Shown: positions 43,763 to 54,299 of the stretch, piece after piece
Numbering within the stretch: position 1 is the stretch's first letter
Layout: every line of letters begins with the position of its first letter
NCBI RefSeq assembly: GCF_035083965.1
Contig: NC_089736.1
Coordinates: 2,772,501 to 2,836,500 of the forward strand
Origin: Branchiostoma lanceolatum
Lineage: Eukaryota; Chordata; Leptocardii; Amphioxiformes; Branchiostomatidae
Direction of reading: 5' to 3'
DNA: 64,000 nucleotides
The notes under the pieces: model-generated
What the model saw: only the letters and a program-made list of their open reading frames with translations
Databases searched by the model: none
Told to the model about the DNA's origin: nothing
Translations under genes and position numbers: made by a program

Positions 43763-44600
43763 AAGTTTTACAAGGGGACCCTCTTGCCCCACTTCACTTT
43801 ATTATTGTATGTTTAGATTATGTATTGCGGACAACAATCACCCTGCATCGTCGCCGTAATAGTCGCTACCCGGCTGAGACTATTCCTGACATTGACTTTG
43901 CGGACGATATTACTCTTCTCGAGGACTCAATACAATTTGCACAGTACCTTCTTTACAGGGTTGAAATAGCTTGTCAAACTATTGGACTGTATCTCAACGC
44001 ATCAAAAACAAAATTCCTAACTTTAGATTTTTTTGGGGGGGAGGGGGGGGGGGTTACACCGACTCGAAGCACGATATGGATGTTAGAGTTGGCGTGCTAC
44101 GCACTCTCTCCAAATAATTTGGAAATCCCGTGTACGAAAAGAAACGAAAACAAAAGTATTCCTAGCTTGTGTTGTAAGTTACAATTTTGCTGTACGGCTG
44201 TGAGTCGTGGGTTATGAACACTTCTCAGGCCAGGGAACCAGACGGCACCTTCACCTAGATGTTGCGTGTTATTCACAACAGTCCTTGGTGGAAACACACA
44301 ACAAACAAAAAGCTCTATGGGGCACTTCCTCCTATCTCTTTAGAAGTTAAGCGTCGCAGGTTATGCCTCGCTGGTCACGTAGTTCGCCACGACGAAACAG
44401 CTGGTAAACTTCTTTTCAACCCCAGAAGCCAAAAGGAGAAGAGGCCGACCATATTCCACAGTTCAGAGCATTATAGAATTAGAAACTGGTCTAAGTGGAA
44501 AAGACCTGACAGAAATGATGTGTAACCGAGAATACTGGAGGCGAAACTACATGTATGTAGACGCATCAACTAGTTAGAGTATGATTATGTATGTATGACA
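43763..44600 (+). pseudogene. Non-LTR retrotransposon (LINE) reverse-transcriptase fragment, decayed
   Basis: Conceptual translation shows the RT segment LQGDPLAPLHFIIV, then the catalytic block IDFADDITLLED (a FADD form of YADD), then a stretch ending YLNASKTKFL. Further on in another frame are VIHNSPWWKHTTNKKLYG and RRRLCLAGHVVRHDE, the conserved C-terminal part of many LINE ORF2 proteins. A G-run at 44036-44053 and frame changes break it, and the 5' part (endonuclease) is absent. This is a 5'-truncated dead copy. Confidence 0.85.
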
Positions 44601-45310
44601 GTATGTATGTGTTGCACTCTTGTTACATCGGAGTAAATTGACAGTGAGTCATGCACACCTGTTCAGTTGAAGGACAGTGATCCCGTTCAGGAGAAAAAAC
44701 AAAACTTACAGCTTTCGATTATGCAAAACCGGTAAGACGGTCTCACTTCGTCACTGGCGCAGGCGAAAAAGAAAGTTCTAAGGTGTGGTTGTACTTTTTA
44801 TACCCTTGTGGGGGCGCCTAGAAATCTTAATCGTGATTGGTCAAAATAGTCTCGTGATACTATTGAACATCACGTGGGGACGCGCGAGTGACGTTCAACT
44901 TCCGACAGATACTAGCCCTAGCCTGACTTAAGCTGAATTGAGCATATGAAGGGCTGACGTCACTGTTGAGTTGCGCAGTGGCGTGCTAAACTTTTGAAAC
45001 CCCTTTTTTTCTTGAAAATTTTGGTCCATTTTGGATTCTTTTGGGCCAGAAGGAACAGGTAGGGTCTAAGCTTTCCCAGTTTGGTCAAAATTTGTATGTT
45101 TCAGTCGTTTATTTGGTGTAAGGAGATATCTTTGTGGTTTGGTTTCACATGCTCCGAGTGGACTCTTCCAGGCTGGGAGTAGGTCAAAGTTGACGATTGT
45201 TTTCGTCTGTCAGCTGTTACGAGAGAACGAGCTGGTCAACTGTCTATTTTCTTGGCATGATTCTAAAGTAGACAGATGTGGCTTTCTGGTGCATAAGAAT
45301 TTGCCTAAGG
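44601..45310. other. Non-coding interval
   Basis: No gene recognised. A GC-richer block at 44740-44960 (CACGTGGGGACGCGCGAG) could be regulatory, but no transcript can be attached to it. Confidence 0.3.
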
Positions 45311-45311
45311 C

Positions 45312-46495
45312 TAATGGCAGGACGATCCTGCCAGCAGTGCAAAAATTTGCACTGCATACAGGATGATCCTGCCAGCAGTACCAAAATTTGCACTGCATAC
45401 AGGATCGTCCTGTATGCAGTGCAAATTTTTGTACTGCTGGCAGGATCATCCTGTATGCAGTGCAAATTTTTGCACAGCTGGCAGGATCGTCCTTTTTTTC
45501 AATGCATTTTCGCAACCAATCAGAAGCTAGCATATGTAATTGCTACGGTAACAGCAGATATTAGGTGTTTCAAGATGTCGGCCATCATCACAGCGTATCT
45601 AAGGACCTACCAGGTGATATCAGCGCGATCCGATCGGATCCGGCGAACGCATGAGCTGGAAACCGGGCAATTTTAATTTCATAATTTCAGCTAGGCTTAA
45701 CCTATTCATGGGGCATATTTCGGATCGTGATTATAGTCATGTTTTATCTCAAATATCATCGATGCTAGGTGCCAAATTTCTGACATGCTCCTGGGTAATG
45801 ATACTCCCATCCGAGCCCTCTATTAATTGAGCTGAACTACTAGTTAACGTACAACGTACAAGTAACAGCCGTTTCGTTATCACAACTGACTCTTTTTTAT
45901 GCTGAAATTTTTTAATCCGTCGAATCGACAGCTTGAGAAACGCACTTTTAATAGAACTTATTAGAAGGAATCCACCCCCCTCCCACTGGATCCTAATGTC
46001 AATTGTTCAATAAATCCCATGACTTCATCAGACAGGTGTGGTTGTGCTCTGTCATTACGAGTCATGTCTTGTTTACTGCTCGCCTCTTGGTACTCATTCA
46101 GTAACAGGGCGGCCTGGAAATCCGCCCAGTTGGAAAACTTATCTCCAGCCTTCATGGCTGCCGCCATGTTCCTCGCTGAGTCCTTTCGCGCGGGCAATCT
46201 TTTTGCGAGATCTGATTGGCTGAAAATTTTTCCTGTCAGCAGTAGAAATTTTTGCACTGCATACAGGAAAAATCCTGTATGCAGTAGAAATTTTTGCACT
46301 GCATACAGGAAAAATCCTGTATGCAGTAGAAATTTTTGCACTGCATACAGGATGATCCTGTATGCAGTAGAAATATTTGCACTGCATACAGGATGATCCT
46401 GATAGCAGTGCAGATTTTTCTACTGCTGACAGGATCATCCTGTATGCAGTGCAAAAATTTCTACTGCTGACAGGATCATCCTGACAGTAGCCACA
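45312..46495. mobile_element. Element with palindromic-satellite ends and inward-pointing short ORFs
   Basis: The left end (45312-45498) and right end (46228-46495) are arrays of ~40-bp units such as CTGCATACAGGATGATCCTG and GCAGTGCAAAAATTTGCACT. The right terminus CAGTAGCCAC is the complement of the block at 28684. Just inside each end a CCAATCAGA / TCTGATTGG box precedes an ATG in good context: plus-strand ATG at 45575 (33 aa) and minus-strand ATG at 46167 (68 aa). The architecture recalls Mutator-type elements with paired genes inside long inverted repeats. That assignment is inference; most of the coding interior is missing. Confidence 0.65.
45961..46167 (-). CDS. Short ORF in the palindrome-ended element (68 aa)
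   Basis: Starts MAAAMKAGDKFSNWADFQAA and ends SGRGVDSF. The KAGDKFSNWADFQAALLLNEYQ stretch is suggestive of the short N-terminal region that precedes DNA-binding domains in some FLYWCH/ZSWIM- or transposase-related proteins. That resemblance is from memory and weak. The ATG lies in GCGAGGAACATGGCGG, 40 bases downstream of a CCAATCAGA box. It may be the first exon of a truncated transposon gene. Confidence 0.4.
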   Translation of the reverse strand: MAAAMKAGDKFSNWADFQAALLLNEYQEASSKQDMTRNDRAQPHLSDEVMGFIEQLTLGSSGRGVDSF

Positions 46496-46499
46496 ACCA

Positions 46500-48200
46500 A
46501 ACTAGAATTATAGACATATGTTAAATCTTTATAAATGTATCATAAACAATAAAAGGACACTAGAAGTAAAGCTCTTCTACAGTGCAGTTTCTTCTAAAGA
46601 CTGTTAACGTGAGGTTGCTACGGACAACGCTCTGTGCATTTCTGCACGTCACGCACAGCTAGCTGTCGTAAAACCGCACCACCTCCCACTTGCGGCATCC
46701 ATGAAGCAACACCCAGACATGGACAGTGCAGGGAGTCGGGAGGTGAGATGTTTCCATGGATTATTTCTTCTTGCGTGGTCGAAACTGATACAAAGTGATC
46801 CTAGAACGAGGAGTGTACTGCTAGAGAAGATACGGGCGTGGGTTTGAAATCCAGTGGGCATAGAATTCGATACTGTGATGGGCGCTTATCTGGGACAGGG
46901 GCGCCCGACTTCCGTTACATGATCCGAATAGCTCTCCAAATTTGTCCCCCAGCTAGTGCATCTTCACCGAGTGGTGAATGGTAATTGTACAAATACGGCG
47001 AACGTTGCACGTTTACTTCATGCATAGTGATTTTAGTAATTGTTGCTTCGTCTCAGGCCTTGCGTTAGTGTCAATATCTTTCCAGATTTTAGACTAATAA
47101 ACTAGGAACATTACAATGCCCTTCCGAAAATGGCATTGCCTCATCCCATGCCAAACGACAATTGTCTATATTTGGAAGTGGAACACGACCGAGTAGCCTT
47201 GAATGCTCTAAAATCGTGTAGATGTATCCATGGACATTTGGCACGATTTCACAGTTAAATGAATAAAATTCAACACCAATTGGCAAAAACAAACCCTTTC
47301 AGATGGCGATTCATATTGTTTACGAGCTTCGGAGAATTTGAGAGCTAAATTTGGTCTGCTTGCTGCAAAAGGAATGGTATTACAGAGCTGGTTGGTAATG
47401 ACAGTCGGTGACGTGATGTCAGGTGACCGGTATGCCTGATATGTAAACGTTGTCTGGCAACAGGACTATTGTGTTACGTAATATAAACTTGATATCATCA
47501 TACTGGTGGTCGCCTGGATCTTTCTATTGAAACGTTTTAAGTTGTGTTGGGATCACAGATGCCAAGTTAGCTTTTGATACAGGGCACGGAAATGAAATCT
47601 CAAAGTGTACCAAGAATGGCTCATAATCTTTTAATTTTCTTATGTACGATCCAATAGCATTCCCTTTCATTTGTATGTTTTCAACTAACTGCAAGGTCGT
47701 ATGTCTCCACGATACCCTGCATATGTATTCTGAGAATCTGAAAACGATATCTTGTTTTTCTATGCACTTTTAGAATGATTGGTTTATTGAGTATTCTCCA
47801 AGCAGATGTTTCGGTGGAAGGGCTAGGATCGGAGTGGTTTTAACATCCGAAAAATTGCGAGCACTCCTAGCCCTCTCGACCAAAACTTCTGCTTGGAGAA
47901 TATCATTAAGTAATGAGTGCGGTAGTAATTTGCTGACACTTTAGCATAAACACATTTGTTTTCGAAGGGCCTGGACATTCGAATTTGGTTCAGAAGTTAG
48001 GAACACAACGTCAAGTTTACAGATATAACGTTACATACAAACTGCTCTTTTATGTTAATCAGCTGCAAGGTCTATATATGTCAATTGCCGCAGGCCTTTC
48101 ATGGGAATCGTCCCAAAGGTCGACTACACTTGAACAACATTGTGCAATGTTGTCTAACATGATTTATGTCCATTCCACCCCCAGCAGGCACCCGGACCTG
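46500..48200. other. Intergenic DNA with one small palindrome
   Basis: A ~110-bp hairpin lies at 47792-47902 (ATTCTCCAAGCAGA / TCTGCTTGGAGAAT). It shares its CTCCAAGCAGA start with the arms at 1622 and 2254. Nothing else can be supported. Confidence 0.45.
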
Positions 48201-48234
48201 ACCTCTACTCGTGAATGTGTTGATCAGTGAACGA

Positions 48235-49080
48235 TGGACACGTCTGTCAGTAGAAGACACCGGTTGCGGTCGGCTCAAGTTCAAGATCGCAGTACAACAT
48301 ACCTACGCATCCACAAGAACGGCTCGTGTGTACCGAGGTTATAAAAATATTTCTCGGAAGAACGTTCTAAAAAGTTGTTCTTCAACGCGGGCCGTAACAA
48401 GTGGCGTGAGGACAGTGACGGTTGGTTGAAGTTCGAAGTACAACAAACCTGCACATCCACTGGGACAGCTGATCTGTATCGAGGTTACAGTCCGAAATTG
48501 GAAGTGTATCTCGGCACAGTTTACTAAAAGCTACTGGTCGTGACAGCAAGGGAAGACTTAATGTACATATACAGTATGTACGGAAAGTTACAGTTTATCG
48601 GTCCAGCTTTTCAAAGAGCTAATACCACAATACAAAAGTTAGTTTGTGAAAAGCTTATCCTTCACTAGTCGTGACGCAAGGGACAGAGTCTGTCGCTTAG
48701 GCTCCGTGTACCAGGGAGTACTATCTTTCTCTTTCGACAAGTACAGTGAACAGTGAGCGACAGCTTAACGAACCTTTCCAATAGTGAACGTCAACAGTTT
48801 CCATCGGGAAGCACTGGAGCACAACACTACATGAGCTCTACACAACTGTCCAGAGTCTGTCGGTATCACGGCAGTTAAACTTGACAACGCCGGTAGACTA
48901 TCCTTTCCAGAAGGTGAACGTCAACAATTTAAATCGGGAATCAAACTCGTAACCTTTAGACCAGAAACACTGGAGTATAAACATTACAGGATCTGCACAA
49001 CTGTAGTTCTGAAGAACAAACAGTACAGGATCTACAAAACCGTTCTTCTGCCAGTATCACAGTCAAACTCAAACTCAGGC
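48235..49080 (+). repeat. Degenerate tandem duplications in the 5' flank of ASB-like 2
   Basis: Two ~100-150-bp units share AAGTTC.AAG..CAGTACAAC, then CATCCAC and ACCGAGGTTATA / ATCGAGGTTACA (48262-48350 and 48415-48490). A second pair shares GTGAACGTCAACA.TTT..ATCGGGAA (48785 and 48915). A third shares ACTAGTCGTGACGCAAGGG-like phrases (48531 and 48664). This is probably the promoter and 5' UTR region of the gene starting at 49081. Confidence 0.55.
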
Positions 49081-51334
49081 ATGACGACGGTAGACAATAA
49101 CGGACGCACGTCGCTCCACCAGATCGCCGCCACCGGGAATCTCTACTTCCTCAACAACCTGCTGAAGCAAGGTGCCGACGTGAACGTCAGAGACAACACC
49201 GGCGTCACGCCGCTACACTGCGCCGCAGAGAACGGGTTCACCGAGGCCGTGGACTTCCTGTTGGACCGGGGAGCGAACCTGTTTGCCAAGGACGACGATG
49301 ACTGGACGGTGCTACACTACGCCGCGAAGAACGGACACCGTGAGACTGTTACACTACTGTTGGACAAAGGGGTGGACCTGAGTGAGAAGGATATGGACGG
49401 CTGGACTGCGCTACACCTGGCAGCGTGGAACGGCGACTGCGACACCGTTAGCTTGCTGCACGACCGCGGCGCAGGGCTGGACGTCAGGGATAACAACGGC
49501 AGCACGGCGCTCATTTACGCGACACACAACAACCACGTCGACGCCGTCGTCCTTCTGTTAATCCTTGGTGCGGACTTGTCTGTGACGACAACAGAACAGG
49601 GCCGAACGGCGCTACATAATGCCGCACGGAACGGTCACTGTGACGTCATCGACGTGTTGCTCGACGCAGGAGCGAGCAGAGCGTCCAAAGACAACGAGGG
49701 GTGGACTCCGCTACATCTAGCGGCGGCGTACGGACAGCATGACGTCATCAACCTGATGTTCGATCGAAGAGCAGACATGGCGGCCAAGGACAATCGTGGC
49801 AGGGCGCCGATCCACCTCGCAGCGCAGAGCGACGATAGCGAAGCCGTCAAGATTTTACTCAGCCACGGCGCAAATATAGACTCGAAAGACAAAGACGGCC
49901 AAACGGCACTTCTATACGCCGCAAAATGCGGTAACTGTGATTGTGTGGAGGTTTTACTCGAGCAAGGCGCCGATATGGCCGTGAAGGACTACTCCGGTTC
50001 GACAGCGCTACACTTGGCCACAGACGGCGGGCACTTGGACACAGTCACTCTACTCTTAGACAAGGGTGCAAACTTGGATGCAAAGGACTACGACAAGCGC
50101 GCCGCTCTTCACATGGCGGCTTGTAACGGCTACTGTGAGATCATCAACCTCCTACTGGATCGGGGAGTGAACATGGACACGAAGGACAGCGATGGGAAGA
50201 CTGCGCTGCACCTGGCAGCAGAGAACGACGACGCCAACGCCATCAGCTACTTACTCCGTCAGGGAGCAAATATCAGTGTCAAGGACATCAGCAACAGAAC
50301 GGCTCTACATCTGGCCGCGGCGAACGGCTACTGCGAGGTCGTCCGCCTGCTGATAAACCGCGGGGCGGGGTTGGATATGAAAGACAAGGCAGGTTGGACG
50401 GCACTTTTTCACGCCGCGTGGAACGGGCACTGCAACGTGATCGCGCTGCTACTGAAGCTAGACACAGACTTAACCATTAAGGACATGAACCGTAGGACCG
50501 CGCTTCACCTAGCGGCGCTGCAGGGGCATGCAGAAGCGGTGATCAAACTTCTAGCAGGTGGCGTCGATTTCACCAAGCAGGACAACAAGCGGAGAACAGC
50601 GCTCCACCTCGCCACACTGAAGGGACACTGCGACGTCATCGACATCCTTCTGTCCGGAGGCTTAGACCTGTATGCGAAGGACAACTGTGGGTGGACGCCT
50701 TTGCATATTGCTGCTGCGAAAGGCCACAACGACGCCATCACCATACTCCTAGACAACGGAGCTGACCTGTGGTCGCGAGACAACGCCGGCCGGACGCCGC
50801 TACACCGAGCTGCGGTGGAGGACCACGTAGCGATTGTGGAGACGCTCCTCATGGCGGGGGCAGACGGCAACGCGCCCGACAACCACGGCAAGAAGCCCGC
50901 GGACGTCGCGCCGAAGCACAGCCGGAGCCAACTCCTCCTCATGTCCACTCGCGACAGGTTATTTCGAACTTTCGAATTTTTTAACTTTCGAACTTTATTG
51001 ATCAACCAACATCTACCATTGCACTTTGGATACATAGAGCATAAAAACATTGTTATTCAACATTGTTAAAACTTTGATAACAACAACAGCAACGTGAACA
51101 TATGGACATAGAGTTTTTGGCGTGCATTACACGGTCATAGATGACAGAGTTCTGCAGCTGGGGATAAAAGGGTTTTTGTGTCTATTTTGCAGGTTCTCCC
51201 CGGACCTGAGGAGGTCGTGCCGCATGAAGATCCACACCGTTATGGGCGAGGATAAGGAGAAGAACGTTCACAATCTCCCTCTTCCCACCATGCTGAAACA
51301 GTACATTATGTTTAGGGAGAGCTGTGCGTTATAA
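49081..51334 (+). CDS. Ankyrin-repeat SOCS-box protein, ASB-like 2
   Basis: Two coding exons, 49081-50957 and 51193-51334, split inside an Arg codon (AG|G), 672 aa. It starts MTTVDNNGRTSLHQIAATGN, followed by 18 consecutive 33-residue ankyrin repeats (TPLHCAAENGF, TALHLAAWNGD, TPLHRAAVEDH and others). The C-terminal exon completes a SOCS box: DLRRSCRMKI as BC box and NLPLPTMLKQYIMF as Cul5-box-like segment. Reading through the donor gives a 662-aa form without a SOCS box; the spliced form matches its relatives and is preferred. Inferred role: substrate receptor for an Elongin B/C-Cullin-5 ubiquitin ligase. Exon 1 is GC-rich against AT-rich flanks. In the BC box the third position is Ser where Leu or another hydrophobic residue is common, so Elongin C binding may be weaker. 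Confidence 0.88.
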
Positions 51335-51379
51335 GGGTCAGCCTGAGTACATGCGTTCAAGTCGTAATGAATTCGTACT

Positions 51380-51865
51380 GTTTAGGCAAGGCTACGGCCA
51401 CGAATGGCGAGATGAAACAGAATATCTGTTTCAAAGGAAATTATGCTCTTAGGCCTAGGGTTGAGCATAGTATGACAGGTTCAAAAAAAGAATATGTTAT
51501 TGAAAATGTGATCTCCAATGCTAGGGCCACGATAGGCGAAATGTAGGGGAGGATACTTCCTAATCGACGATGCTGAAACGTGGTGTTCAGAGGAAATCGT
51601 GCTTTTAGGCCTTGAGTTCAACCTAGTATTTCAAAAGAAGAATGAGCATTTGTGCTCTCCAGAACGAGGGCCGCGAGTGGCAAAGTGAATAGGAGAATAC
51701 TTTCTAATCGACGATGCTGAAACGTATATCGAGTTCAATAGGATATGTTGTTGTGCTGTCCAGGGCTAGGGTCGCGTAAGGCGTGATCAAAAGAAGAATA
51801 TTTCATAATCCTCACAACAATGCTAAAACAGTACACCATGTTCAGAGACTATGGCGTGATGTTAG
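51380..51865 (+). repeat. Four degenerate tandem units downstream of ASB-like 2, echoing its last exon
   Basis: Blocks with GGCCACGAATGGCGAGATG (51390), GGGCCACGATAGGCGAAATG (51523), GGGCCGCGAGTGGCAAAGTG (51667) and AGGGTCGCGTAAGGCGTG (51766) each sit near TAATCGACGATGCTGAAACG. The last unit, CAATGCTAAAACAGTACACC (51820), matches CCATGCTGAAACAGTACATT in the SOCS-box exon (51288). The array is therefore built from decayed copies of that exon. Confidence 0.6.
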
Positions 51866-53060
51866 GTTATGGTGCTATACTAATCCGGAGTACTGGACGG
51901 GTACTAAGGGGTACCAAAGTAACGTACTTGTGTTAACGTTGTTAGGGACAACAAGAAGTTCCCATGCATACAGTGGAGTGTTTGGCTAATTTGTAAAGAA
52001 GATGAGCCTGATGTAAAGTTAACGGAAACTAGGAGAAACGGAATGGCTTATTCAATGGGAAAGGCACATAGTAACGTTGACAAAAAGTTGGCCAAAATAT
52101 GCACAGAGAAGCTATGACAGAGACGACTGTTAACAAAGTTTTAAGACAACTTAAACTTTTCTGTCAAATAACAGCTAAATTCTGTACGATGTGTCCACGA
52201 CTGTACCAAAAATTGTCTCAGTTTGTTGTCGAATGTGATCGCAGAAAAGATAATCTGCCTTATGATATGATTGTAAGGCCCCCATTCCACTAGACGGCGA
52301 TAGCGCGACCAAAATCGGATTTGTGTCACCCTTGACTTCATGATTGGAATATCATGGAAGATGGAAAAGTATGACTGAAAAGACATCAAAACACACAAAG
52401 TGTGAAAAGATTAGATTTTTATCTACGAAATTCGTTGTTAAATTTCAGGTCACAGACTAGGCTATAGGAGCGCCGTCATGGTGGAATGTGGGTATAAGGT
52501 TCTTGTCTTTGTAATGAAGCCTGTTCATAAAAGGCTGATAAAGAGAAACTGTGTGGTGCTACATCCAAGTCGTATCATGAAGGAATGTTTAAGACATTGC
52601 TGCACACGAGATGCTGCTTCGAAATGCTTTCCAAGTCAGAGAGTTTGTCTAATGTACAGTCCATATATATCATAATGTCTGTACGCTCGCGATCAGGGCA
52701 TGCTAGCATAGCATCAACTGAAACAAATTGATTAAGGTATCAATATAAATACACTCAGAATGGTGTTGATTTACATGTTTCTCTTTCAATGTCATTTTTC
52801 ATCTCTCATTCACACGCACGCACATACACAAACACAAATACACACACATACATACACACACACACACAAAGAAACACACACACACGCACAATCACACATA
52901 CATACACACAGACACACGCAAACACACACACACACAAACAAATATATACACACAAGTACAAGCACACATACACACACGCGCGCGCGCGCATATACAAGAA
53001 AATATAACCTTCTTGTCAATTAGGTAATGGCATTCACCCCTGAGCGTTTGTCCCGGCATG
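51866..53060. other. Intergenic DNA with a (CA)n tract
   Basis: No exon supported. A ~190-bp (CA)n-type microsatellite with CG steps lies at 52805-52995. The Thr/His and Cys/Val ORFs across it are artefacts. Confidence 0.5.
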
Positions 53061-53086
53061 CCCCGCAGTGATACAATCTCGTGAGC

Positions 53087-53168
53087 TGACGTCACAGAGT
53101 GTCACAAAGGTTTGATGTGACGTCACCATATCCAAAAGTGGTCCGACTACTTCAATACAGTATAAAAG
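53087..53168 (+). promoter_or_regulatory. Promoter of ASB-like 3: two palindromic CREs and a TATA box
   Basis: TGACGTCA occurs twice (53087-53094 and 53118-53125), 31 bp apart. TATAAAAG follows at 53161-53168. Transcription would begin about 30 bases on, near 53191. A purine-rich leader then ends at the strong donor AAAAAG|GTGAGT (53287). The full CRE octamer binds CREB/ATF bZIP dimers in animals, so cAMP- or stress-responsive control is inferred. Confidence 0.7.
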
Positions 53169-53190
53169 TAGGTTGATCGTCTTGCAGGCC

Positions 53191-53286
53191 GACAGAAACA
53201 ACACAGCAGGTTGGAAAAGCGCCAAAAAAGGAGCTAGAAAACAGACGGCACTACAGAAACAACGGAGTCACGAGACTACAAAAAAG
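53191..53286 (+). other. Non-coding first exon (5' UTR) of ASB-like 3
   Basis: Bounded by the predicted start site and the donor GTGAGTACAG. It contains no ATG in a useful frame. It would splice to the acceptor at 55763 (CCCTTTTCTAG) and then 39 bases later to the ATG at 55803. The start coordinate is approximate. Confidence 0.5.
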
Positions 53287-53959
53287 GTGAGTACAGGTTG
53301 AAGGTTTCTTAATTTTGAAGAAGCGCTGCTGCGAGCTAAGCAACCGTGTCCGACAATCTGTGCCAAGACAAGACAACATAATAACAGTGATTTCACCTGG
53401 CTATAGTTGTCGTTAGAAGGCTTTTCCCGAGTTAAACCATGTAGTCTGCAAACTGTCATGTTGAAAAAAAAAACGGCCCAAATCTAAGCACACATGTCAC
53501 AGATGAAAGAATAGCTGATGTGATGTTACTTTTAGGAACATGTTTATCAAAGTAAAGACATTCTGTGTACGTGTCAAGGTTGCTACAACTTACTTACAGT
53601 AACAGTAGTCAGACGGCCCTCTCTGAGTTGAATGTGTAGTTTGTGATCTCTCATGTTGTACTAAAACCCCCCAAATTCAAGCACACATGTACATGTCAAA
53701 GATGAATGAATGGAAGGTACGGTAATCTAATTCTACTTACAGAAACATGTTAAACAAAGCACGGATTATGCACATACTGTACAATTATCTGACTTCCCTT
53801 ACCAGTGGGCATCATTGTAATGATCAGGCTTTTCTGTGTTTAATATGTAGTTTTTAAACTGTCGTGTTGAAATGAATGGGCGCAACTTTGAGCAACTCAA
53901 AGACCACTGAATTGGGGTAATGCTTCTTGAGTGGGGTATGACCACCTTTTTAGGGCTTG

Positions 53960-54151
53960 CTGTAAATGCAGAAATGTTCGCAGTGGTTTTATGTTCACGG
54001 TTTTCGCGGTAAGCACTTCGCCGCGAACGTAAAAATACTGCGAAATTTTGCCCTCCTATCCCCGTGTCTACCATTGTCTCGAACGCGAACTTAAAACCAC
54101 GACAAACACTACCGCGAAATTAAAACCACGCGAGCTTAAATCCATTTACAG
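53960..54151. repeat. Palindromic MITE, TGTAAATGCAGAAATG family, copy 3
   Basis: CTGTAAATGCAGAAATGTTC at the left, inverted CCATTTACAG at the right. It lies in the long 5' intron of ASB-like 3. Confidence 0.85.
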
Positions 54152-54299
54152 TATTCTATGCTCATTCGTAACAGAAGAAACATTGTAGACGGCTAGTGGA
54201 ACTGGAAGGACGGGTTCTGCCGCGAGGCATGTCATCTGAATGGTGTGTTGACGTGAGTTCAGAGGGTGGGGCGTTAACAACAAGCGCCCGAGGACACAG

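Noticed and set aside
43825..44525. Functional host gene
   Set aside because: FADD reverse-transcriptase block and LINE C-terminal motifs in different frames identify a dead retrotransposon.
45210..46454. Cys-rich repeat ORFs on both strands
   Set aside because: They translate the CAGGATGATCCTG palindromic units; every frame of the repeat is open, so openness is no evidence of coding.
45312..46495. CRISPR-like array
   Set aside because: Repeats are contiguous palindromes with no variable spacers, and the context is an animal nuclear genome.
50505..51050. 181-aa minus-strand ORF
   Set aside because: Antisense shadow of ankyrin repeats in ASB-like 2.
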